DNA from: Stephanodiscus triporus
Lineage: Eukaryota; Bacillariophyta; Thalassiosirophyceae; Thalassiosirales; Thalassiosiraceae
Direction of reading: 5' to 3'
NCBI GenBank assembly: GCA_036939755.1
Contig: JALLAZ010002263.1
Location: 1-14,476, forward strand
Length of the DNA stretch: 14,476 nucleotides
Shown in pieces: positions 1 to 9,567 of the stretch (the first letter of the stretch is position 1; each line of letters opens with the position of its first letter). Position numbers and translations under genes: made by a program. Below the pieces are notes generated by a model, which saw nothing but the letters and a program-made list of their open reading frames with translations, had not been told where the DNA came from and did not search any database.

Positions 1-3
1 GAT

Positions 4-3000
4 ATGGTCGCCAAATTGATGAAAAATCACTCCAACATTGTCTCATCTTCTCTGGTTGAAAGATCAAACCTGATCAGCAGAGTTACTTGGCTCAGTCACC
101 ATGTTCCAGGATGTGTCCTTAAGTCACTGCTTGAGCCTATTATGCGCGCTCGTAAGAGGGCAAATATGAAGAGTCTACCACAGAGAAAAGAATTCTATAA
201 TGGGGATCATGAAATGAAGCAATCGTGTGATGGGAACGTCGTTGCTGCACACCATGTGAAAGCCGAGCACAAGGCCAAGTCTCCGTTTCTTAACTCTCTG
301 CCACCACCCAAATCCTTGATTTCCCCCGAGAGGCCGACTGTTGGTCCTCCTATTCCACCCTTCATGATAGAAGACAACCTGCCTTTAACGACAGGTCACG
401 ACGGCGCCCTACTTTTCGTTGACATATCTGGGTTTACCAGAATATCCTTGGTTATGAACGTTGAAAGCTTATCTAATGCCATCAATTCCTACTTTCAGAT
501 GATTGTGAATGAAATTACATCCCATGGGGGAGACATCATCAAATTCGCAGGCGATGCTCTGTTTGCCGAGTGGAAAGTGTCACGGAATGAAGCGCATCAC
601 GATCTGGATTGCTGCGTGTCGAACGCAGCTACCTGTGCAGCAGCTATCGTTTCCAGCTGCTCCAACTACTCTGTGTGCAAACCTATTGATTTCACAATGT
701 CAACGAAGTCGCCGCATATGTCCAGGCGGAATTCAGCACTAACGTCATCTGATGTAGAGTCAACTGGAGGGGACACTCCGGAATACGATTCATTCCCTCG
801 TAGACCTTTAAAAGGATGTGATACAAGACGTCGCACGTCTCGCCCATCACTGTCTGCACCACTGTCTGCAGTGATAGCTACGCTTAATGTCAAATGTGCC
901 ATCGGCGTGGGTCATATCGTGGGCATTCATGTGGGTGATAATGTTACGCGTCGAGAATACTTCATTTTAGGTGACACCATCGGTCAGGTTGCCAGGGCAG
1001 AATCTGCTGCTGGTATGGGTCAAGTCTTTGCGTCGCCAGAAGCTGCGCAACATTTAGTCAGAGTGGGCGACCTAAGGGGGGATTGGCAAGATGCCGTGAA
1101 AAATGGGCAACCAATAAGGATAGCTGATCACGATGAGCAATTTTTTGAGATTAAACGGAGAAGTCAGCAAAATATCATACCATGTGATGCAGAAAATATG
1201 CTCCATTTATATGAAGATTTGAATTCCACTGAGCTGCAATGGCTGATGAAGATGCTTTCCCTTTATGTTCACCCCGTGGTTGCGAATGACAATAACGAAA
1301 GTGCACCAATAAGTCTGAAACTTGGATCCTATCGAGAAAGGCACGTCACCGAAGCGGAGCTGAGAACTGTCTACACATGTTTCATATCGCCTCTCATAGA
1401 TCATAAGTTGACAGGGGATGAGGTTATCGACAAGAAGCTGTTCAATCTTTTAAATGATATCATGATTGTAACTCAAAGAGAGCTGAACAAAATGCAGGGA
1501 CATCTGAGACAATTTATGTTGGATGACAAGGGACTTGTTCTGATATGCACGTTCGGACTCCGTGGAAGTACTTTTCCAGATATGGTTGCGCAACATGCAT
1601 TGCCATTTTCACTCTCCATTCATAGGGCTTTGGAAGAAGATCTGGGCGTGAAAAGCACCGTGGGCGCAACCCTGGGTAAAGTTTATTGTGGGGTTGTGGG
1701 TGGTTTGGAGCGTCATGAATTCGCTGTCCTTGGCCCATCGGTCAATCTTGCATCCCGCTTGATGGCATCTGACAAAAATCATGGTGTATTAGTTGATAAA
1801 ACTGTGCGACTGCTTACAACCCAAGTATTCTTCAAACCCCTGCCCCCGGTGAAGGCGAAAGGATATGACGAGCCGGTGCCGATTTTTGAGCCGATGAAGC
1901 TGGCATCAACACGATCATTATCAGATGGACATCGGATGAAGGCGAAAAACAATTTTTTTGGCAGGGCAGGTGAACTCAAACAAATCATGCACATAGCAAA
2001 GGAGGTAACACTTAATGAGTCTACATCAAAGTTATTGTTAGTCACAGCCATGTCCGGCAGTGGCAAGAGCACACTCATGATTCAGGCGACGGAACTCGTT
2101 CGGGTCATGGTAAAGAAGATGCACAGGCAGGTGATTATTACACGCAATATCAGCAATGAGGGAGATTCAAGGATTCCATTCAGGTGAGGCCTTTAGCAAC
2201 AATAGCCATAGATACTGTCTTGGTGTATCCGCATACACTGAGTTCATTTTATCCCGCATATTAGTTTCTTCCGTTCGATTTTCAAAGACGTTTTGTCACA
2301 AGTACAGCAGGAGGACGAAGAATCCCAGTCATCGAAGTCAAGTTGCGGATCGAAGCGGACAGATTTTTCCATCGATAATCAGTTTGATACCTTGTCAATA
2401 ACTTCGCAATCATCTAGAAGCAGCAGGGGGAGCACTGAAATGACAAGGTTTCGTTTCATCTGTCGGGAATTGAATGCCCCTCCCGAGTTCATGGAAGTAG
2501 TTGGAAAGAGATTTTTGGGCATACGCGGTGGGAATAAGGACGATTCGGCTACACAATCCGAGTCTCCAACTCTACAGATTCAGAGCGTTATTAAATTCAT
2601 GGCGGATGCATTTATTCGATGCACAAAGAATGCGAACCTCGTTCTCCTTGCGCTTGATGATGTGCAGTGGATGGATGAGTTGTCGTGGAAGGTCGTACAA
2701 ACAATATTTGAGCGTGCAGAGAATGTTTTGATTCTCTGTGGCTCACGGCCGCCCTCATCTAGCCTGACCATGGACCCGATATTTTTCTCAGATCTCCAGG
2801 GGCAATTTCAGAAAGAAGGAAGGTACTTTGAAATTTCCCTGGCTCCATTAAACGAATCCGAGGCTAAAGAAATGATTGCGGACACCCTCAAAATTATGTC
2901 GGATGAAATCGACGCCAGCTTCAGTCGCAACGTGTTCACTACATCCGGGGGGATGCCTCATTATTTGGGTTATATTCTTGACGCTATCAAACGAAACAAT

Positions 3001-6000
3001 CTTACGGTCAGATTGGAGAATGGCATGATCGGTATGAAGAACTCCGCCGAAGACAACACCAAGGTATCGTGTTTTCGCTTGAACATTACATTTTATTTTA
3101 TTTCGCGTCACTATGATGTCTTTAATTTCACTCTCCCCATCTTGTCCCACCACGAACGTTCTTCAGATTTTGGGTTCTGTTAATGAATTGCTCCTCTATC
3201 GCATTGACGCCCTTGATTCATCAGTGAGAACCGTGCTGCATCTTTCAGCGGTCCTTGGAACAGAATTCGATCTTCTGGATGCAGCATTGGCGTACGAAGA
3301 ACTGTTTGGGGTAAACGAGTCCACACAGGTAGCATCAGCAATCGCACTCCGCGAATCATTCGATGTTGCAATCAAAGAGGGTATCATTGAAAAATATGAT
3401 ATATTTTCGGCAGAGAATAGGGATGATGAAGATGAAAACAGTTGCTCATCAATGATCAATGTAATGATTTCATTGAAAGGGCGGCGACAGGCACACCCAT
3501 TATATTCTGAAAATTGCCGTTTGCGGTTCACCCACGACTCGTGGAAGACAAGCATGCTAAATGTGATGTTGGACGAAAGGAAACGAGAAATGCACGAGCA
3601 TGTTGCCATATCCTTGGAGAGAGAGTTGGACGACGAGAATCAAAATCAAGATGATTTCGAAAAACAGATCACTGTATTCAAACACTGGAAGGCAAGTGGG
3701 TCTTTTCCTAAGGCATCCGCGAGTGCACTTAATATTGGAGGACAGCTCATGCTGCTCGGCTTGAATCCACAAGCAATATTATTGTTTGATGATGTCTTAG
3801 ATATTTTGGAGAAAATTTCAGATGATGACGTTGGCAGGACTCAATATGGCGGGATAAGCGCGTCGGTGCTTGATGCAATCGATGTGCCCGAGCTTGACAA
3901 ACTTATCAAATTGAATATTGCTAAGGGAAAGGCTTACCTTACACTTGGACAAGGGACGGGTGCTGCTGAATCATACCAGAACGCACTTGATGTGAGTGGT
4001 ACACCTCCGCTGTATTAATCAGAACTGAATTTCATGCTTGTGAAACTTTCTCATAGTGTTCTCTCGCCTTTGCCAAACTTCTCTCCAATTATTACAGATA
4101 CTTCATCACACTCCATGCGCCGATGATGCCGATTTCGATAGAAGTGTCACATTTCCCCTCTTCAGTGGTTTATTTGTCGTCTTGAAGATGGGAGGTATCA
4201 AAGACGATGCGGAATGTAGCTATGAACAAGACATGTGCAAGAGGTTTGTTGAGCAAGCACGGCTTAATGGAGATCCAATACATTATGGCCGTGCATTGGC
4301 AATGGAGGCAGAGACCTTAGGTCGGTTGGGGAACTTTGAACAGGCTCTTGAGGTCGTGGAAAGAATAAAGCCAATTTACAACATTGAGACACAGCACGAG
4401 GCAATCTGCAAAGCGTATGGCAGTGACAGAGTGGCGCAGGCATTTTCTCACAGTGTCAACTTCAACAATGCCCTGGGTAGAACCCAGGCAGCGCTTGATA
4501 CCTGCAACTATATCATGGAAGAAATATTGCCAAAGAGTGACCCAAAAAATGTGCACAATTCGGTTTGTCTACTTTATTCAGTTATCATCACACTCAAAGA
4601 GAATGGACTGTCACTACAAGCTCAACAAGTATTCCAGGAAAGAATAGTCGCTCCGTTTGAAAAGTACTTTGGTCCAGGAGGGAGCACATATTCAAAGCCC
4701 ATGTTTAAGCCAATCCTCGTCCTGCTTGAGCTACAAATGAAAGAAGATTACGATTCCGCAAAGATTGAGGAGTATACAGCATGGGCATTGGACGAGGACA
4801 ACTTTGAGAATAAAATGGCGACATTGGAGTCAGCGTGGGCTGCCTTTTCTGCAAGCCCAATTGCATTGCACAGCGAGATTTGTTTCATCTTGGGCAAGAT
4901 GCAGCACGATGACGTGGAGAGAAGAAATTGTTTGATACAAAAGGCAATTACTTTGATGGAAAAGTCAGTTGCAGTTACAGCACCGTTCGCATATTCAAAC
5001 GGGTACGCCAAGAAGAAACTTCAGGTCATGAAGAGCTTCGCAAGAGAAAAAGCATCACAAGAAATACACCCCCTAGTGTAAGATTTATTCAGTCTGACTG
5101 CTCAAGATTGGAGTAATTTGGGTCACGCCGAATCCGTATTAGTTGCCGCCACTGATGACCGCAAAAAAATGAATGCCAGAGCGGCAGCACTATTAGAGCA
5201 CCATTTTGGTCGACTTCTCAAGAGCCGTGATCCTGATGCGAAGGTATCTGACATCACCAAGATTCAACTCAACAAGTTTGTAGCTGCCGTCTCTCAATCC
5301 TACAGCGTTGCTGAATTTCATAGCTATTCACACGCTCTTCATGTCACCACCTCCATGAACACACTTCTGTCGTTCTCTCTGATAGAAGATCCTCTTAATT
5401 TATTCTCGCTAGCGTTTTCGGCCCTTCTCCATGATGCAGGGCATACTGGTGAGATCCTTCTGTGCTGTATTTTTATCCGATTCATTTTTTATACGGTAGT
5501 GAAATAACACATCCATATCTCTTGTCATCAGGAATGAGCAATAAGATTCTTTGCGAGACCAATCACTCCCTGTCTGTGAAATTTCCGAAGGATGTTCCAA
5601 TTGCTGAAAGAAATTCCATCGATATTTGCTTGTCGTTACTCCTTCGATCTGATTATGAAACTCTACTAGAGTCCATTGCTCCGGAAGAAAAGGATAAGAT
5701 CCGGTTCGCGAAGACACTTTTTCAATGCATACTTGTTACAGATATTGCGACACCACAAAACGTGGAGCTCGCCATTCGTCGCTTTGAGGTTTGTGAGGGA
5801 GCGTCACATCTGCTCACCGCTGATCTTTGTCCACTTACGCATTACATGGTCGACTTAATTGATGGGATAGGGCTTGACGAAGATGTCAAAGTAAGGCACT
5901 CAGATGAGTTTATTGTAACACACCACGGACTGCAGGTTTGTGTGAGGAATGAGCATTTGATGATGCTATCAGACATCGCACACTTGTTGCAAGGATGGGA

Positions 6001-6407
6001 AAATTTTGCCAAGTGGAATTTCCGTCTATGTGAGTTAGCAATTCAAAGGACCAATCTCATCTGCTGACTTGTTTGACATTAATGTTTTTTGTCTTGTTTA
6101 CGATGCCTGTATTTCAGACAAGGAAATTCACGATTGTTTCAAGAAGGGTCTGTGCGTAGATCCACGAGGGGGGTGGTATCAGGGTCAGATTGATTTCACC
6201 GACAAATACGTCATTCCACTAGTCAAGCGCTCGGGGCGTTTCTTTCGGGGACGGTTTTCAGACAAACTCTTGAATAATGGCTTGAAGAATCGATATATTT
6301 GTATGAAACACGGGCAACTAGCTACAAACATCATAACCAATGCTGTTGACGACGGTGACGAGGAAATGAATGTCTTGCAGAGGCTATTTGTGCTGTCAAC
6401 ACTTTAA
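4..6407 (+). CDS. Soluble-type adenylyl cyclase fused to class I cyclic nucleotide phosphodiesterase (seven exons)
   Basis: Predicted to make cyclic nucleotide (probably cAMP) and hydrolyse it in one cytosolic protein; no transmembrane segment seen. Exons by eye: 4-2183, 2265-3063, 3167-3991, 4098-5002, 5093-5448, 5532-6029, 6118-6407; introns are GT-AG and the joined frame is open for about 1950 residues. Seen: cyclase C1 (about 133-350) with metal Asp140 in FVDISGFT and K180-FAG-D184; cyclase C2 (about 445-640) with K509 in DDKG, CTFGLRG and N581/R585 in VNLASR; NTPase with Walker A-like AMSGSGKST (682-690) and Walker B LALDDVQWMD (858-864); helical TPR-like region to about 1570; phosphodiesterase with H1646/H1650, HDAGHTG (1683-1689), D1836 and Q1878 in YQGQIDF. 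The order up to the repeats matches animal sAC (ADCY10), a bicarbonate-stimulated enzyme; the phosphodiesterase is extra. The ATG at 4 abuts the window edge, so the true start may lie upstream. The exon 4/5 junction is the weakest point. Confidence 0.87.
5003..5092 (+). other. Probable 90-bp intron with in-frame stop at the cyclase/phosphodiesterase junction
   Basis: The frame that runs through the helical region meets TAA at 5079-5081, yet the same frame reopens directly after it into the phosphodiesterase. A donor GTACGC at 5003 (phase 2) and an acceptor TTTATTCAG ending at 5092 remove the stop and keep the frame; 90 bp fits the other introns of the gene (81-106 bp). If retained, translation ends at 5079, giving a cyclase-NTPase-repeat protein without phosphodiesterase. 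Alternatives are two separate genes, or a much shorter excision beginning at the GTAAGA at 5078. Confidence 0.55.
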
Positions 6408-7147
6408 AGGGATGTGGTACTGCCAGATTAATGCATATGTTTTTTACCATCTGCACCATATAACCGGACATGCAAGAGATTGGATTAGGTATTACGGCTC
6501 ATGATGAAACGCCGGCTGGGTCTTGTGAGCTCAGAATTCGATATACATCACACGTGCTCTGTATTTTACTGTCATTTTGTATAATATTCATACATAATTG
6601 CATTTTAAGCACTCCACATCATTCAGTATAGCGATACCAGCAAGAGACTGTAAGGATGCGACATGGTGCATTGAACTGTCAAGGTTTGAACTGTCGAGGT
6701 GTAGAAAAAAATTTCAAGTAGTGATATTGTTCGGACGGTACGTGCAATATTTTTGCCCGTCATAACAAATTGTCACATTCCACCCGCTGAAGAAAAAAGA
6801 GCAAGTCATTCTGCGTCGAATGGTGGTGGCATCTCCGTGGCCATCATCGACATTGCCATGGACTACATTTGATTCTTCCAACCTTTTCAGAGATTATTCT
6901 TTAGGGGTCATACCTACTTACGTTCATCCTCACACATGAAACACAATATGATCGTCCGCCGTAGGTTTTCCCTTTTATTTTATTCTCTTCTTCAATTCCC
7001 GCAGCACAGCCCCAACATCTCCCCAAACTATACAATTAATACTATTCACTTCAACACCAATCCATATTATTGGAATCATCGATAATTTTCTGGCGCTTGT
7101 CCCCCCCCCCCCGCGCTTGTCACTCCATGAATTATTTCGTCCATGTA
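6408..7147. other. Convergent intergenic region, no gene seen
   Basis: This AT-richer spacer separates the 3' ends of the cyclase and the minus-strand membrane-protein gene. No convincing coding frame was seen. It holds a tandem near-duplication of TTGAACTGTC(A/G)AGG at about 6671-6699 and, at its right end, a 12-base C run and a 16-bp duplication. On the minus strand 7089-6975 stays open and could be a 3' exon of the neighbouring gene (intron about 7211-7090 with a GT donor and CAG acceptor), but this rests on splice-site appearance only. Confidence 0.5.
7093..7121. repeat. Poly-C run flanked by direct 9-bp repeats
   Basis: GCGCTTGTC occurs at 7093-7101 and 7113-7121 around a run of twelve C (7101-7112). 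The arrangement looks like slippage or a small duplication; the run length may be unreliable in the assembly. Confidence 0.7.
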
Positions 7148-7155
7148 TTATTTCG
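7124..7155. repeat. 16-bp tandem duplication at the 3' end of the minus-strand gene
   Basis: TCCATGAATTATTTCG at 7124-7139 is followed directly by TCCATGTATTATTTCG at 7140-7155, one mismatch. The second copy supplies the stop codon of the minus-strand reading frame (7148-7150), so the annotated C-terminus of that protein lies inside the duplication. Confidence 0.85.
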
Positions 7156-7945
7156 TCCCCCCTCCTCCTCCCGAAGAAGGGAGGAGAGACCACTCAAGTC
7201 GCGTCAGGTACGATAATTTCCTCCACCTCCTCCTCCTCCTCCTCCTCTTCTCGTCGTTGCCCTCCTTGTACGTCTCGACGACCTCCTCGATCTTGTCCTT
7301 GACCCCCAGCAGCGTCCCCGTGACGACCCCCCTCGCGATCGTGGGCGAAATCGTCGGACTCGACGTCGTCGGCGCGCTCGTGGTGGGCTCAGGCGTCGGC
7401 TCCATCGTCGGCTCCATCGTCGGCTCCGGCGTGGGGGGGGGAGTGGGTTCCGGGGTCGGACTTTGGGTGGGCGACGACGTCGTGGGAGGGTACGTCGGAC
7501 GCGTTGTTGGGGACTTCCTGCGGCCGAGGACGTAATCGACGATTTTCATCACAACGGGCTTGTCGTCGTCGTCGTCGGCCGGGGGAGGAGGGGGCGGGGA
7601 TGGTGGCGACGGCGGCGATTGTTGTCCCGTCGTTGTTCTCGTCGACATTCCCCCGCCGCCGCCGCCGCTGCTGCCGCCGCCGCTGCCGCGCAGGAACATC
7701 GAAAACGAAAACGACGACAACGACGCCATGGGGGATGAGAGGATCAGCAGCAGCAGGACCCCTATCGCGCACAGCTGCGCGTACGTGATCATTTTTTGCC
7801 TCCGCTGTTCCCTATACTTCCTCTGCTTGTCCTCGTGATAACTCGACACGAAGAGGGAACCGCCGGGGGTGGGGGCAACCGCGGGGTTGGGCCTGATGCC
7901 CCGTTGGGCGATTGGCTTTTCGAGTCCCGAAAATCTCGATGTCAT
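7148..7945 (-). CDS. Single-pass membrane protein with Pro/Thr-rich stalk
   Basis: The 265-residue reading frame is not assigned to a known family. In order: a basic N-terminal segment (1-52, with EDKQRKYREQRRQK just before the membrane), one hydrophobic segment at about 53-71 (AIGVLLLLILS core), a Gly-rich run (89-99), a Pro run and five Asp (111-128), a Thr/Pro/Ser/Glu-rich stalk (about 145-203, PTPEPT and MEPT units), then a short tail with eight consecutive Arg (234-240 region). Basic residues before the anchor suggest a type II orientation with the stalk in the lumen or outside. Such PT-rich stalks are common in diatom surface proteins and are often O-glycosylated; that is inference here. 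The gene is GC-rich with trinucleotide runs, so repeat lengths may vary between alleles. The C-terminus may instead be spliced (see the 6408-7147 entry). Confidence 0.6.
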   Translation of the reverse strand: MTSRFSGLEKPIAQRGIRPNPAVAPTPGGSLFVSSYHEDKQRKYREQRRQKMITYAQLCAIGVLLLLILSSPMASLSSFSFSMFLRGSGGGSSGGGGGGMSTRTTTGQQSPPSPPSPPPPPPADDDDDKPVVMKIVDYVLGRRKSPTTRPTYPPTTSSPTQSPTPEPTPPPTPEPTMEPTMEPTPEPTTSAPTTSSPTISPTIARGVVTGTLLGVKDKIEEVVETYKEGNDEKRRRRRRRWRKLSYLTRLEWSLLPSSGGGGGTK

Positions 7946-8550
7946 GACGACGATGACGGAATTGGGGCCCGAGAGAGAGCGAGAGAAGGGATATGTAATA
8001 ATTATTGATCTTGTGGAATTCGGGATGGAGGCAAAAGTACAGGGAGATGCGTAAGTACGATACCTTAACCGGGGTTTAGGTACACTCTACACGTGTCTCT
8101 AGTATGCTCGGGTACACTTTTTAGTACCTAAATCTGCTGGTATGTCATACTTTCGGTGTCACTCGCTTATCGTGGCCGCTAGATAAATTGTAGGTATGAA
8201 CATACATTTGGGTTTAGGTACTTGAAAGTGTACCCTAACAATTCCTATGTAGGAAGAACATGCACTGTGACCATTTCTAGGGTGGCGGGAAGTCCGTGAT
8301 TAGCTGAGGTACTCTAAAGTATTTTATTTTAGACGCGAGGAAACAACATTCTTGCCAACACAAAACAAATCTCATCTCAACACCCTCGCTGGCGGCTTAG
8401 ACCTCGACGCACCGCCCTCCTTGCTGTCTCGGTGAGGGAGATGGTCGGCATCCCGCCGCCCCCGCGATTCCGAGATTGCCATCCCGGCAGGGCCACCGCT
8501 GCCGCCCGCAATGACCATCGGACCTGACGATGACAGAGGGCGACGCAACC
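7946..8550. other. Spacer upstream of the minus-strand gene; no intact gene seen
   Basis: This stretch lies between the start of the minus-strand membrane-protein gene and the broken GC-rich coding region. It should contain the promoter of the former, but no clear core promoter motif was recognised. It holds the GGTACACT-type repeat family (8070-8236) and a CACGTG box at 8090-8095. From about 8380 the composition becomes GC-rich, and frames open on both strands give implausible Arg/Pro-rich proteins. Confidence 0.5.
8070..8236. repeat. Inverted/direct repeat family, possible MITE remnant
   Basis: GGGTTTAGGTAC occurs near 8073 and 8210 in the same orientation. The 25-base segment at 8110-8134 (GGGTACACTTT, two bases, AGTACCTAAA) matches the reverse complement of 8210-8235 with two central mismatches over about 23 bases. 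A further GGTACACT lies at 8079-8086. The outer edges (GGTACACT at the left, AGTGTACC at the right) could be terminal inverted repeats of an element of about 160 bp without coding capacity. Target-site duplications were not clear. Confidence 0.5.
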
Positions 8551-9329
8551 ATGCCACGAGATCGACGCGTGGGGAGCGACGTCGGCGTCGTCGGGGGCGG
8601 GGGCGACAACCATAACGATGACAACCGCGCGTGCGACCTCGTCGCTGTTCGCTGTTGGAGGGCGAGAACTGGATCATCGTGACGCCGCCGCCGCGAGAAA
8701 CAGGACGATCGGAGGATGACAACAATGACCCGTTGTTATCGGGCCCACGCGCGTTCGTGAGTCGCGACCATTGCTGGGGGGGACAACGGGATCATCTTCC
8801 TGTACGTACTGGACGACGTCGAGCGCGTCGCGACCATGAACTTGCCACGAGGGTGCTCGACATCGTCCATCCCATCCCACCAGGGAGATCGAATGAAGAA
8901 GATGAAGAAAACAATGAAGATAATCGACGATGGAGGACGTGGCGATCCTACCTCCCGGACGCGAACAAACCCGGTCCTCCCTTCCCATTCACTGGGACGA
9001 GAGGGCGGCTGCGTCGGCGCGATGCGCAAACCTGGAGGTCAGTATCGACGAGTCGTACTTCACGAGGGAGGAAGCGATGTCGAATCTTGTGGGGGGGGGA
9101 AAGACAACGACGGAGGAGGGAGGGGGGGGCTAATAGGAGGAGGACGATGACGATGACGACCATGACGACGACCCCTGATGATCGCGGCGACTGGGAGGAG
9201 GGCGACCAAGACGACGACGACCACGTGTCGGAGGACTCGTCGACCATGAGGAGGAAGTGCCACGACGCATTGGACATCGTGAAAAAAACTATTTGGCGGG
9301 AGGTGAATTTAATACCAAAAGCTACGTAG
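8551..9329 (+). pseudogene. GC-rich gene with several apparent frame breaks, unknown product
   Basis: No single frame gives a natural protein, but consecutive stretches in different frames have ordinary residue content and codons ending mostly in G or C. Pieces: from an ATG at 8551; a second frame with GENWIIVTPPP (about 8655-8750); a third from 8761 with IIFLYVLDDVERVATMNL (to about 8855), preceded by TGA at 8758; then LDIVHPIPPG followed by an acidic Asn/Glu run (about 8860-8990); then LEVSIDESYFTREEAMSNL (about 8999-9115); and finally DDDDHVSEDSS to KCHDALDIVKKTIW, ending at a TAG at 9327-9329. Two changes fall at or near G runs (8776-8782 and 9122-9129). Either a decaying gene or a gene with indel errors; unrecognised introns are less likely to explain all breaks. 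I recognise no domain. Confidence 0.4.
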
Positions 9330-9460
9330 GAAATACCGCCCGAAATGATCATTTTTTGATCCGAGACCATCGTTTTTTGATTTTTGAGGTGCCCTGGGGC
9401 CGCGAGTAATTTTTTGGTCTTGGTTTTCACCCAACGACCGGACCCGAACCCGAAGCCCAT

Positions 9461-9486
9461 TCATGAGCATGAGTCATGAGCATGAT
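9461..9486. repeat. 13-bp tandem repeat creating ATGAGTCAT palindrome
   Basis: TCATGAGCATGA occurs at 9461 and again at 9474, one base between copies. The junction makes ATGAGTCAT (9469-9477), the palindromic core bound by AP-1/GCN4-type bZIP factors in other eukaryotes. It lies about 510 bp before the start codon of the downstream gene; a regulatory role is inference. Confidence 0.6.
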
Positions 9487-9567
9487 CAGCGAAAGGGGGC
9501 AGATTCGCGGAACCAGAAGCCGGAAGGCATCAGAAATTCATCTCATTCTGCTTTTCCTGCCATGCAT

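Noticed and set aside
5078..5092. A 15-nt intron GTAAG...TTCAG
   Set aside because: It keeps the frame and has good ends, but it is far shorter than the 71-106 bp coding introns in this window.
5169..6407. A separate phosphodiesterase gene starting at the ATG at 5169
   Set aside because: The frame is the same as the preceding cyclase exon, the gap after the TAA at 5079 is under 100 bp with no visible promoter, and a normal-sized intron removes the stop. Kept as an alternative only.
7143..7838. Long plus-strand frames rich in Gly/Val or Arg opposite the membrane-protein gene
   Set aside because: They mirror the Pro/Thr codon repeats of the minus-strand gene and have no natural protein character.
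8372..8725. Minus-strand frames rich in Arg and Pro
   Set aside because: Several overlapping frames are open simply because the region is GC-rich; none shows a domain or plausible composition.
8948..9460. Minus-strand frame of about 170 residues opposite the broken GC-rich gene
   Set aside because: Ser- and Val/Leu-run composition is that of the antisense of acidic Asp/Glu codons; third-position GC favours the plus strand.
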